In this document: in pieces, positions 54,203 through 61,473 of the stretch
How positions within the stretch are numbered: position 1 is the stretch's first letter
How the letters are laid out: the number at the start of each line of letters is the position of its first letter
Assembly: GCF_031010175.1 (NCBI RefSeq)
Contig: NZ_JAUAMB010000032.1
Span: forward strand, 1 to 61,473
Length of the DNA: 61,473 nucleotides
Reading direction: 5' to 3'
Source: Halomonas sp. SpR1
GTDB lineage: Bacteria; Pseudomonadota; Gammaproteobacteria; Pseudomonadales; Halomonadaceae
Notes under the pieces: generated by a model
What the model was told of the DNA's origin: nothing
Databases searched by the model: none
Seen by the model: only the letters and a program-made list of their open reading frames with translations
Position numbers and translations under genes: made by a program

Positions 54203-54426
54203 TGAGCCCTACTCACGCGGCTTTACCGGCGATAGGCCTACGAGGGGGCGCTGTGAATCCTTCCTTGGACGCTACTTTTGCCATCTGCCCGCCATGGATG
54301 GCGGAAATGCCGGAATTGTCAGGAATATTTTCCGGCCATGGCAAAAGACCCCCTCTACGGCCTATCCCCGGCGCCGCTCGCCTTGCAGAACGGCTGCTTA
54401 GTTACTCCATAACAATCAAGATTTGA
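54202..54426 (+). other. Intra-operon gap with two hairpins (and a doubtful 74-codon frame)
   Basis: The 235 bp between the dipeptidase and DUF5943 genes holds a perfect dyad CCGCCAT-GG-ATGGCGG at 54289-54304 and CCGGAA/TTCCGG at 54310-54335. A frame from ATG 54202 (overlapping the dipeptidase stop) to 54426 is open but resembles nothing known. The hairpins may tune transcript stability between the genes. Confidence 0.35.
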
Positions 54427-54437
54427 GGAATACAACC

Positions 54438-54983
54438 GTGACCAAACTGGCCCCCGCACTGCCCATCGAAGTGGATAGCGAAACCGGCGTCTGGACAAGC
54501 GACGCTCTGCCGATGCTCTATGTACCACGACACTTCTTTATCAATAACCACGTGGCTGTCGAAGAGGCGCTAGGCGCGGAGAAGTATGCCGAGATTCTCT
54601 ATCATGCCGGCTACAAGAGCGCCTGGCACTGGTGCGAGAAAGAAGCCGAATGCCATGGAATCGAGGGCGTGGCTGTCTTCGAACACTATATGACACGTCT
54701 CTCTCAGCGCGGCTGGGGAATTTTCACTACTGAGCAGATCGACCTTGATGCAGGTACGGCGAGAGTTCGGCTTGAGCACTCCTGCTTCGTCTACCAGCTG
54801 GGCAAAACTGGGCACAAAGAGGAGTACATGTTCACCGGCTGGTTCGCCGGTGCCATGGATCAAATCCTCGCCGCACGCGGAAGCTCACTGCGCACCGTCG
54901 CCGAGCAAACGCAGAGTGGGGCCGAAGAAGGCTGCGATGTCGGCGTATTTGACGTTAGGCCGCTGACCGACGCCACCCGCTAA
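54438..54983 (+). CDS. DUF5943 protein of the dimethylglycine operon
   Basis: A 181-residue protein with GTG start (GAGGA 8 bp upstream). Segments such as MLYVPRHFFINNHVAVEEALG, ILYHAGYKSAWHWCEKEAECHG and SCFVYQLGKTGHKEEYMFTGWFAGAMDQIL match the conserved gene between the dipeptidase and dgcA (PA5397-like). The fold resembles V4R/4-vinyl-reductase-like small-molecule domains. No enzymatic role is known; a ligand-binding or assembly role is possible. Confidence 0.8.
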   Translation: MTKLAPALPIEVDSETGVWTSDALPMLYVPRHFFINNHVAVEEALGAEKYAEILYHAGYKSAWHWCEKEAECHGIEGVAVFEHYMTRLSQRGWGIFTTEQIDLDAGTARVRLEHSCFVYQLGKTGHKEEYMFTGWFAGAMDQILAARGSSLRTVAEQTQSGAEEGCDVGVFDVRPLTDATR

Positions 54984-55007
54984 CCGCGGGAATGAGGAGA
55001 GAAAATC

Positions 55008-57080
55008 ATGGCATTTGACGCAATTTTCGAACCGATTGAGATCGGCAAGTTGACCATCCGCAATCGTGTGGTCAGCACCGCCCATGCCGAGGTGCATGCC
55101 ACCGACGGCGGCATGACCACTGAACGCTACGTCAGATACTACGAGGAGAAGGCCAAAGGTGGTTGCGGCCTGTGTATCTGCGGAGGCTCGTCGGTCGTGT
55201 CCATCGACAGCCCCCAGGGTTGGTGGAGTTCGGTAAACCTGTCCACCGACCGCATCATTCCACATTTTCAGAATCTGGCCGATGCCGTGCACAAGCATGG
55301 TGGCAAGATCATGATCCAGATTACCCACATGGGGCGCCGCTCTCGCTGGGACGGTTTCGATTGGTCGACCCTGGTATCACCCTCCGGTATCCGCGAACCG
55401 GTGCACCGCTCTACCTGCAAGACCATTGAGGAAGAAGAAATCTGGCGCATCATCGGCGACTTCGCTCAGGCGGCTCGCCGGGCGAAGGAAGGCGGACTCG
55501 ACGGCGTTGAGCTTTCCGCAGTGCACCAGCATTTGATCGATCAGTTCTGGAGCCCGCGGGTTAACAAGCGCGAGGATGAGTGGGGCGGTAGCTTCGAGGG
55601 TCGTATGAAATTCGGCCTGGAGGTGCTTAAGGCGGTACGTGCTGAGGTGGGTGACGACTTCTGCGTCGGTATGCGTATCTGTGGCGACGAGTTCCACCCA
55701 GACGGTCTCTCCCACGACGACATGAAGCAGATCGCCGCTTACTACGATGCCACGGGCCAGGTCGACTTTTTCGGCGTGATCGGTTCCGGCTGCGACACGC
55801 ACAACACGCTAGCCAACGTCATTCCCAATATGTCCTATCCGCCGGAGCCTTTTCTGCATCTGGCGGCGGGGATCAAGGAAGTGGTAACCGTACCGGTGAT
55901 CCACGCCCAGAACATCAAAGACCCCAATCAGGCTCAGCGAATTCTTGAGGGTGGCTATGTAGACCTGGTGGGCATGACCCGGGCACATATCGCCGACCCG
56001 CACCTGATCGCTAAGATCAAGATGGGCCAAATCGACCAGATCAAGCAGTGCGTGGGTGCTAACTACTGCATCGACCGTCAGTATCAGGGCCTGGACGTGC
56101 TGTGTATCCAGAATGCTGCGACGTCGCGGGAATATATGGGCCTGCCCCACATCATTGAGAAAACTGAGGGCGCCAAACGCAAAGTCGTCGTAGTCGGCGG
56201 TGGCCCCGGCGGCATGGAGGCAGCGCGCGTTGCAGCAGAGCGCGGTCATGACGTCACTCTATTTGAGGCAGCCGAGGTCCTGGGTGGACAGATCACCATT
56301 GCCGCCCAGGCGCCCCAGCGCGATCAGATCGCCGGTATCACCCGCTGGTATCAGTTGGAATTGGCGCGTCTCAAAGTCGATCTGCGTCTCGGCACCCGCG
56401 CCGACGAAGCAACGCTGCTCGACCTGCGCCCGGATATCGTCGTGCTAGCCACCGGTGGTCAGCCCTTCCTGAGCCAGCACCCTGAGTGGGGCTACTCGGA
56501 GAATGCCGAGGAAAGCCTAGTGGTCAGCACCTGGGATATTCTTTCCGGGAAAGTGGCGCCGGGTAAAAACGTGCTGCTTTATGACGCCATCTGCGAATTC
56601 TCCGGCGTCTCGGCGGCGGATTTCCTCGCTGATAAGGGCGCCAAGGTGGAGATCGTCACCGACGATATCAAGCCAGGTGCGGCGGTGGGCGGCACCACCT
56701 TCCCCACCTACTACCGCAGTCTCTACGAGAAGGAGGTCATCATGTCCTCCGACCTGATGCTGCATAAGGTTTACCGCGAGGGCGACACCCTGGTGGCGGT
56801 GCTCGAAAATGAGTACACCGGTGCCCTGGAAGAGCGCGTGGTGGATCAGGTGGTCGTTGAGAACGGTGTTCGTCCCGATGAGGCGCTCTACTACGCCCTT
56901 AAAGAGCAGTCCCGCAACAAAGGCCAAGTGAATCTGGAAGCGCTCTACGCGATCCAGCCACAGCCCAGCTTGAGCGAAGAAGGGGAGGGCTTCCTGCTGT
57001 TCCGCCTAGGCGACTGCACGGCACCGCGCAATACCCATGCGGCCATCTACGACGCCCTGCGAATCTGCAAGGACTTTTGA
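55008..57080 (+). CDS. dgcA: DgcA, FMN/FAD N-demethylase subunit
   Basis: A 690-residue protein of the trimethylamine dehydrogenase/2,4-dienoyl-CoA reductase type. Residues 1-370 are an old-yellow-enzyme barrel (FEPIEIGKLTIRNRVVSTAH, GVELSAVHQHLIDQFWSPRVNKR). The 4Fe-4S region has Cys348, Cys354 and Cys366, but the usual second Cys is Ala351. Residues 385-690 carry dinucleotide folds (VVVVGGGPGGMEAARVAAERG, then FSGVSAADFLADKG). DgcA with DgcB converts dimethylglycine (or N-methylproline-type compounds) to the demethylated amine. AGGAGA precedes ATG 55008. Operon partner dgcB follows after 83 bp. Confidence 0.88.
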   Translation: MAFDAIFEPIEIGKLTIRNRVVSTAHAEVHATDGGMTTERYVRYYEEKAKGGCGLCICGGSSVVSIDSPQGWWSSVNLSTDRIIPHFQNLADAVHKHGGKIMIQITHMGRRSRWDGFDWSTLVSPSGIREPVHRSTCKTIEEEEIWRIIGDFAQAARRAKEGGLDGVELSAVHQHLIDQFWSPRVNKREDEWGGSFEGRMKFGLEVLKAVRAEVGDDFCVGMRICGDEFHPDGLSHDDMKQIAAYYDATGQVDFFGVIGSGCDTHNTLANVIPNMSYPPEPFLHLAAGIKEVVTVPVIHAQNIKDPNQAQRILEGGYVDLVGMTRAHIADPHLIAKIKMGQIDQIKQCVGANYCIDRQYQGLDVLCIQNAATSREYMGLPHIIEKTEGAKRKVVVVGGGPGGMEAARVAAERGHDVTLFEAAEVLGGQITIAAQAPQRDQIAGITRWYQLELARLKVDLRLGTRADEATLLDLRPDIVVLATGGQPFLSQHPEWGYSENAEESLVVSTWDILSGKVAPGKNVLLYDAICEFSGVSAADFLADKGAKVEIVTDDIKPGAAVGGTTFPTYYRSLYEKEVIMSSDLMLHKVYREGDTLVAVLENEYTGALEERVVDQVVVENGVRPDEALYYALKEQSRNKGQVNLEALYAIQPQPSLSEEGEGFLLFRLGDCTAPRNTHAAIYDALRICKDF

Positions 57081-57163
57081 CTTAGGCGAAAGCCAACAAT
57101 AATGCGGGGCGCCAGAGCAGCCCCGCCGCCGAAGCCAATGGCACCAAAGATGAGGTGAGCACC

Positions 57164-59167
57164 ATGCTCGAAACGCTCTTGCCGATACTGATTTTCACCG
57201 CCCTGGCCCTGGCGGTGATCGGCGCCGTGCGCCGTATACGCCTGTGGCGACAGGGGCGACCCTCACGGGTTAACCTGCTCAAGGGGCTGGTGGCGCTGCC
57301 GCGCCGCTATTTGGTGGATCTGCACCACGTCGTAGGGCGTGACAAAATGATCTCCAACACCCACGTGGCCACCGCCGGTGGCTTCGTGGCTGCCGCCGCG
57401 CTGATGATCCTGGTGCATGGGCTTGGTATTGCTAATCCGCTGCTGGGTGGATTACTGCTGCTGGCTAGCGCTTCCATGTTTGTCGGCAGCCTCTTCGTGG
57501 CACGACGGCGGATCAACCCACCCGCGCGGCTCTCCAAGGGCCCCTGGATGCGCCTGCCCAAGAGTCTCATGGCGTTTTCAATAGGTGTCTTCCTGATCAC
57601 GCTGCCCACGGTAGGTCTGCTGCCCGACAGTTTGATTGAAGGCAGTGGTAGTTGGCTGCTGGCGCTGGTGTTAGCGGGCGTGGTGGCTTGGGGCCTGGGC
57701 GAAATGTTTTTTGGAATGGCCTGGGGCGGGCCCATGAAGCACGCCTTCGCCGGTGCCTTGCATCTAGCTTTTCATCGCCGCGCCGAGCGCTTCTCCACGA
57801 AAAAAGGGGGGGCTGGCCGCTCAACGGGCCTCAAGGCGCTGAACCTGGAAGACGAGGCGGCTCCACTAGGCGTGGAAAAGCCTGCCGACTTCACCTGGAA
57901 TCAGCTGCTGGGCTTCGACGCCTGCGTGCAGTGCGGTCGCTGCGAGGCGGTGTGCCCGGCATTTGCCGCCGGACAACCACTTAACCCCAAGAAGCTGATC
58001 CAGGACATGGTCGTGGGCATGGCCGGGGGCAGTGATGCAACCTATGCTGGCTCGCCCTACCCCGGCAAGCCGGTAGGAGAGCACGCCGGGACTCCCCATG
58101 GGCCCATCGTAGCGCTGGAAGGGAAGGCCTTGGTCGACGCTGATACGCTTTGGTCTTGCACCACCTGCCGCGCCTGCGTGGAAGAGTGCCCGATGATGAT
58201 CGAGCACGTGGATGCGATTGTCGATATGCGCCGCCACCTGACCCTGGAGCGCGGTAAAACGCCCAATAAAGGCGCCGAGGTGCTCGACAACCTGATTGCC
58301 ACTGATAACCCCGGCGGTTTCGACCCTGGTTCGCGGCTTAATTGGGCGGCGGATCTTAACCTACCGCTCATGTCAGATCTCAAGCAGGTCGACGTGCTGC
58401 TGTGGCTGGGGGATGGCGCCTTTGATATGCGCAACCAGCGCACCCTGCGCGCCCTGGTTAAAGTGCTGCGCGCCGCCGAGGTGGATTTCGCGGTGTTAGG
58501 CACCGAAGAGCGCGACAGCGGCGACGTGGCCCGGCGCCTGGGTGATGAGGCGACGTTCCAATCCCTGGCGAAGCGCAATATTGCCACTCTTTCCCAGTAT
58601 CGTTTTCTGCAGATCGTGACCTGTGATCCCCACAGCTTTCATGTGCTGGGCAATGAGTATGGAGAACTAGGCGGACATTACGATGTACGCCACCACAGTA
58701 CTTTTATTGCAGAATTGTATGATGCTGGTCGGCTTACATTCTCGCCCTGGAAGGGCGGCAGCGTTACCTATCACGACCCCTGTTACCTGGGGCGCTATAA
58801 CGGTGAATATGATGCACCGCGCAATGTGCTTAAGGCGCTGGGCATTGAGGTCAAGGAGATGGAACGCTCCGGTTTCCGCTCGCGCTGCTGCGGCGGCGGT
58901 GGCGGCGCGCCGATTACCGATATTCCCGGTGAACGGCGGATCCCCGATATGCGCATGAACGACGTCAAGGAGAGTGGCGCCGAGCTGGTCGCGGTGGGCT
59001 GCCCCCAGTGCACCGCCATGCTGGAAGGCGTGGTGGATGCCAGTGCCGAGGTTCGCGATATCGCCGAGCTGGTGGCCGATGCCCTGGTAGAGCGTCCCAC
59101 TGATGGCGCGTCTGGCAGATCCCGGCGGCCTGCTGCAACGACGTCTGCTGAAGAGGTGACCGTATGA
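57164..59167 (+). CDS. dgcB: DgcB, membrane iron-sulfur electron-transfer subunit
   Basis: A 667-residue protein. Residues 1-200 hold about five hydrophobic helices. Two 4Fe-4S sites follow: Cys254-x2-257-x2-260-x3-264 (ACVQCGRCEAVCPAF) and Cys332-x2-335-x2-338-x3-342 (CTTCRACVEECPMM). CCG-type domains come later (HDPCYLGRYNGEY, SRCCGGGGGAP, VGCPQCTAML). It should accept electrons from DgcA/ETF and pass them to the quinone pool. ATG 57164 follows GAGG by 8 bp. The stop overlaps the etfA start (ATGA). Confidence 0.9.
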   Translation: MLETLLPILIFTALALAVIGAVRRIRLWRQGRPSRVNLLKGLVALPRRYLVDLHHVVGRDKMISNTHVATAGGFVAAAALMILVHGLGIANPLLGGLLLLASASMFVGSLFVARRRINPPARLSKGPWMRLPKSLMAFSIGVFLITLPTVGLLPDSLIEGSGSWLLALVLAGVVAWGLGEMFFGMAWGGPMKHAFAGALHLAFHRRAERFSTKKGGAGRSTGLKALNLEDEAAPLGVEKPADFTWNQLLGFDACVQCGRCEAVCPAFAAGQPLNPKKLIQDMVVGMAGGSDATYAGSPYPGKPVGEHAGTPHGPIVALEGKALVDADTLWSCTTCRACVEECPMMIEHVDAIVDMRRHLTLERGKTPNKGAEVLDNLIATDNPGGFDPGSRLNWAADLNLPLMSDLKQVDVLLWLGDGAFDMRNQRTLRALVKVLRAAEVDFAVLGTEERDSGDVARRLGDEATFQSLAKRNIATLSQYRFLQIVTCDPHSFHVLGNEYGELGGHYDVRHHSTFIAELYDAGRLTFSPWKGGSVTYHDPCYLGRYNGEYDAPRNVLKALGIEVKEMERSGFRSRCCGGGGGAPITDIPGERRIPDMRMNDVKESGAELVAVGCPQCTAMLEGVVDASAEVRDIAELVADALVERPTDGASGRSRRPAATTSAEEVTV

Positions 59168-60483
59168 GTGAGACTATTCGTCGCGATCAGCGCCGCGACC
59201 CACGTCGTGAATGGATTGCCCGCAACCGCCTGCACCCCGAACACGCCAGTGTGATCGCCGCTCTTGGTGGAACCGGGGGCGGGGCGGCTGCCGTCAGTGA
59301 ATGGCTGGGGCCCAACGGCGTGGTGCGCAAGAATCCTCGGGCCATCGGTTTTATCGGCCCCAATGGCGTCAAACGGATTGACCGTAGTGGGCTCCAGCAA
59401 GGAGAGCAGTCCACCGCGACAGCAACGGCGGCCCGGGATAGCCGCCGCACGGTAACCATTGATCAACCCGCCTTCCTGGTGGCCGTGGTGCCCGACCTGA
59501 CCGGCGGACGCCTCTCCGGACATGACAAGGATCTGCTGGGCCTAGCCCGGCGTCTGGCTGATGCCGATGCCGAACAGCCCGGTGCTGTGGTGGCGATCCT
59601 GTTTGGCGAGCATAAGGGCGAGGGGGGCGGCGAGCTTAAAGAGCAGGCCCTGGGCGAAGCCGGTATTGATCGCGTCGTGCAACTTGATGATGAGCTTTAC
59701 GCTGGGTTTGCTCCCGAAACGCGTTTGGCAGCCTTGAGTGCCGTGGAGCGGGTGATGGCGCCGCGCTTCTGGCTGTTGCCTGACTCGCCCCTGGGCGGTG
59801 CCGATCTGGGGCGGCGGCTGGCCCTGCGCCTGGGCGAGCGCGCGGCCACGGGGGTCTGGCAGGTGGAAGCTGATAATGAGGCCGCTTTGGGGTGGCGCTG
59901 CACTGCCCGTGGCGCCGCCGGGAGCCTGGATATCCAGCGCCCTCTGTCGCGGGTTGCGCTGGCGCTGGCTGAGTGCGCCGAGCCAGTGGACGAAACGCGC
60001 CACGCGGCGGAGCATCTGAGCCTGGCGACGTCGATTCCCACCACGCTGTCGAGGATCGAAGATTTGGGACAAGTGGCCGTGGATCCTGCGGGCGTGGCGC
60101 TGGCCGAGGCGGAGTTCATCCTCTCCGGCGGTAACGGCGTTAAAGAGTGGGATGCCTTCCACCACGCCGCGAAAGTGCTGGGCGCTACCGAAGGTGCATC
60201 CCGTGTTGCGGTGGACGACGGCTTTATGGCTCGTGACCGTCAGGTAGGCGCAACCGGCACCTGGGTGACCGCCCGAGTGTATATGGCGGTGGGTATTTCA
60301 GGCGCCATCCAGCACCTCCAGGGCATTCAGCGCTGCGACAAGGTGGTGGCGATCAATCTCGATCCAGGCTGCGACATGATCAAGCGCGCCGACCTGGCAG
60401 TGATTGGCGATAGCACGCAAATCCTTGCCGCGTTAGTGGCTATGGTGGAACAGCAGCGAGGAGGACAGCGCGATGCGGCCTGA
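59164..60483 (+). CDS. etfA: Electron transfer flavoprotein alpha subunit (dgc-associated)
   Basis: A 439-residue EtfA with an N-terminal extension of about 100 residues rich in Arg and Gly (RRDQRRDPRREWIARNRLHPEH), an alpha/beta ETF domain (TIDQPAFLVAVVPDL), and the C-terminal FAD domain (VAVDDGFMARDRQVGATGTWVTARVYMAVGISGAIQHLQGI, NLDPGCDMIKRADLAVIGDST). The usual EtfA has about 310 residues; the long form is typical of dgc operons. It accepts electrons from the demethylase system. The coding sequence overlaps dgcB by 4 bp and etfB by 11 bp. Confidence 0.9.
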   Translation: MSETIRRDQRRDPRREWIARNRLHPEHASVIAALGGTGGGAAAVSEWLGPNGVVRKNPRAIGFIGPNGVKRIDRSGLQQGEQSTATATAARDSRRTVTIDQPAFLVAVVPDLTGGRLSGHDKDLLGLARRLADADAEQPGAVVAILFGEHKGEGGGELKEQALGEAGIDRVVQLDDELYAGFAPETRLAALSAVERVMAPRFWLLPDSPLGGADLGRRLALRLGERAATGVWQVEADNEAALGWRCTARGAAGSLDIQRPLSRVALALAECAEPVDETRHAAEHLSLATSIPTTLSRIEDLGQVAVDPAGVALAEAEFILSGGNGVKEWDAFHHAAKVLGATEGASRVAVDDGFMARDRQVGATGTWVTARVYMAVGISGAIQHLQGIQRCDKVVAINLDPGCDMIKRADLAVIGDSTQILAALVAMVEQQRGGQRDAA

Positions 60484-61306
60484 TCAACTACAGCAAGGGC
60501 AAGAGCAAAAGAAACAGGGAATCGACGTGGCGGTGCTGGTTTCCATAGGGCGCCACCCCACTACCGGTCGTGCGCGGCGCGCCGAACAGGATGCCCGGGG
60601 CCTGGAGCTGGCGCTGGCCATGGAAGCCGAACTGCCGGGCACCCGGATTAGCGTTCTCCACGCTGGCCCTCAGAATGATGATGGAGAGGCGGCCCTGCGT
60701 GGCTACCTGGGAATGGGGTTGGAGTCCATGACCCTGCTGGAGCAGCCTGAAGGCAGCGATGCCATCCTGGCTCTGGTGGAACATTTAGCCGCAACTTCGC
60801 CACAACTAGTGATCACCGGTGCCCGGGCAGAGCGCGGTGAAGGTTCTGGGCTTTTGCCCTATGCGTTGGCAGAACATCTCGGCTGGCCGTTGGTTAATAG
60901 CTTGGCGTCGGTAGAAAAGGTGGAGAATGGCGTGGTCACGCTGCTTCAGGCGCTGCCACGGGGGCAGCGTCGTCGTCTCAAAGTGCGTCTACCCGCGATC
61001 ATCAGTGTGGATGAAGCGGCACCGGCGGCGCGTCAGAGCGCTTTTGGCCCGGCTCGTCGAGCAACCTTCTCGGTAACACCCACTGCCCCTGAAGCCGACA
61101 GCGAGCTGGCTCAGTGGCACTTGGCCCCCGCGCGTAAACGGCCTAAGCGTCTGAAAATCGTCAAAGCGGCTTCGGCCAGGGATCGCTTCAAGGCGGCCGC
61201 CTCCAAGGCTGAAGGCAAGGGAGGGCAAGTACTCACCGACGTTACCCCGGAGCAGGGCGCTGAGGCGATCTACAAGTTGCTTAAGGAGGAAGAAGTGCTG
61301 CGCTGA
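60473..61306 (+). CDS. etfB: Electron transfer flavoprotein beta subunit (dgc-associated)
   Basis: A 277-residue EtfB: DVAVLVSIGRHPTTGRARRAEQDARGLELAL, GYLGMGLESMTLLEQPEGSDAI, VITGARAERGEGSGLLPYALAEHLGWPLVNS, and the C-terminal anchor region with Lys/Arg-rich RKRPKRLKIVKAAS. It pairs with the upstream EtfA to form a heterodimeric FAD carrier. Last gene of the dgc operon; the IS3 element at the right edge begins about 40 bp beyond its stop. Confidence 0.9.
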   Translation: MRPDQLQQGQEQKKQGIDVAVLVSIGRHPTTGRARRAEQDARGLELALAMEAELPGTRISVLHAGPQNDDGEAALRGYLGMGLESMTLLEQPEGSDAILALVEHLAATSPQLVITGARAERGEGSGLLPYALAEHLGWPLVNSLASVEKVENGVVTLLQALPRGQRRRLKVRLPAIISVDEAAPAARQSAFGPARRATFSVTPTAPEADSELAQWHLAPARKRPKRLKIVKAASARDRFKAAASKAEGKGGQVLTDVTPEQGAEAIYKLLKEEEVLR

Positions 61307-61346
61307 AACTCATCACGTCTCTAACCATCGTTCAAGCCCGCTTCCC

Positions 61347-61473
61347 TGAACTGACCCCAAAAACTTGGACAGTAAAACACTAAGCGGACAAGGCCTGAGC
61401 TCGGTACTGCACCGGGCTCAGGCCTTTTAGTTTGGACTTGATGCGCTCGTGGTTATAGTAATGGATGTAGTGT
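61347..61473 (-). mobile_element. IS3-family insertion sequence, right end (runs off window)
   Basis: The element end reads TGAACTGACCCCAAAAACTT from about 61347 on the plus strand, a typical IS150/IS3-type terminus, followed by the 3' part of orfB on the minus strand. The element inserted immediately behind the etf genes. The boundary is inferred from the terminal motif. Confidence 0.8.
61380..61473 (-). CDS. IS3-family transposase OrfB, C-terminal part
   Basis: The minus strand encodes YIHYYNHERIKSKLKGLSP, VQYRAQALSA and a stop at 61380-61382. This is the conserved C-terminal tail of IS3/IS150 integrase-core transposases. The DDE catalytic part lies beyond the window. Confidence 0.85.
   Translation of the reverse strand, partial: HYIHYYNHERIKSKLKGLSPVQYRAQALSA

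Noticed and set aside
1..61473. tRNA, rRNA or CRISPR arrays
   Set aside because: No cloverleaf-like sequence, rRNA segment or regularly spaced repeat-spacer series was seen on either strand; the only tandem array is the three iterons at 4837-4892.
1..61473. The two edge IS elements as a matched composite transposon
   Set aside because: Their visible terminal sequences differ, so they are different IS3-type elements and do not form an obvious composite transposon.

Overview
The window looks like chromosomal accessory DNA of a halophilic gammaproteobacterium, probably Halomonadaceae (Halomonas/Vreelandella-like). This is inferred from the mix of an hpa cluster, TRAP transport, a dgc/etf methylamine-type operon, moderately high GC and IS3-family elements; no rRNA or tRNA is present to confirm it. 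Both edges lie inside IS3-family insertion sequences read on the minus strand.

Layout: (1) 0.4-4.6 kb: IclR regulator, DadA/PuuB-like FAD amine oxidoreductase and NhaC-type antiporter, then a LysE exporter. (2) 4.6-8.3 kb: decayed DNA (DUF4143 ATPase with frameshift and stop; a LuxR N-terminus joined to a tyrosyl-tRNA synthetase C-terminus) and a small soluble PAS/MCP chemoreceptor. (3) 8.3-23.4 kb: homoprotocatechuate (4-hydroxyphenylacetate) meta-cleavage genes hpaR, gabD, hpaI, hpaD (LigB type, interrupted by an amber codon), hpaA, hpaH, hpaG, a second unrelated (VOC-type) ring-cleavage dioxygenase, hpaE and hpaF. A flavin hydroxylase and a TRAP transporter follow. (4) 23.6-28.6 kb: outer-membrane channel, phenylacetaldehyde dehydrogenase feaB, feaR and an EutR-like AraC regulator. 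(5) 28.6-33.5 kb: an AT-rich stretch with an internally deleted GMC oxidoreductase, a long perfect palindrome, a LuxR scrap, an Nramp-like transporter lacking the usual metal motif, and a gamma-glutamyltransferase. (6) 33.5-46.1 kb: a GC-rich module with LuxR, two short-chain dehydrogenases, MoaF-like protein, APC permease, a three-part cytochrome P450-reductase-flavodoxin fusion, a second FeaR, and a divergent set of FAD oxidase, RidA-like protein and ornithine-cyclodeaminase-like protein. (7) 46.2-51.3 kb: IS256 remnant, an AraC gene interrupted by an amber codon, SphA-type outer-membrane protein, MFS transporter, amidase. (8) 51.8-61.3 kb: GbdR-like regulator and the operon dipeptidase-DUF5943-dgcA-dgcB-etfA-etfB for oxidative N-demethylation of dimethylglycine or related betaines.

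How it fits together: amines are oxidised by FAD oxidases, aldehydes by FeaB, 4-hydroxyphenylacetate-type acids are hydroxylated and ring-cleaved by the Hpa enzymes to succinate and pyruvate, and methylated amines feed DgcAB/ETF. A 14-bp AT-rich palindrome (consensus RTTAATATWTTAAC) recurs before the hpa operons, the hydroxylase, the TRAP operon and both feaR genes, suggesting shared control. The most novel item is the P450-ferredoxin reductase-flavodoxin fusion at 38.5-41.5 kb, in a cluster that looks like an uncharacterised aromatic-amine pathway.
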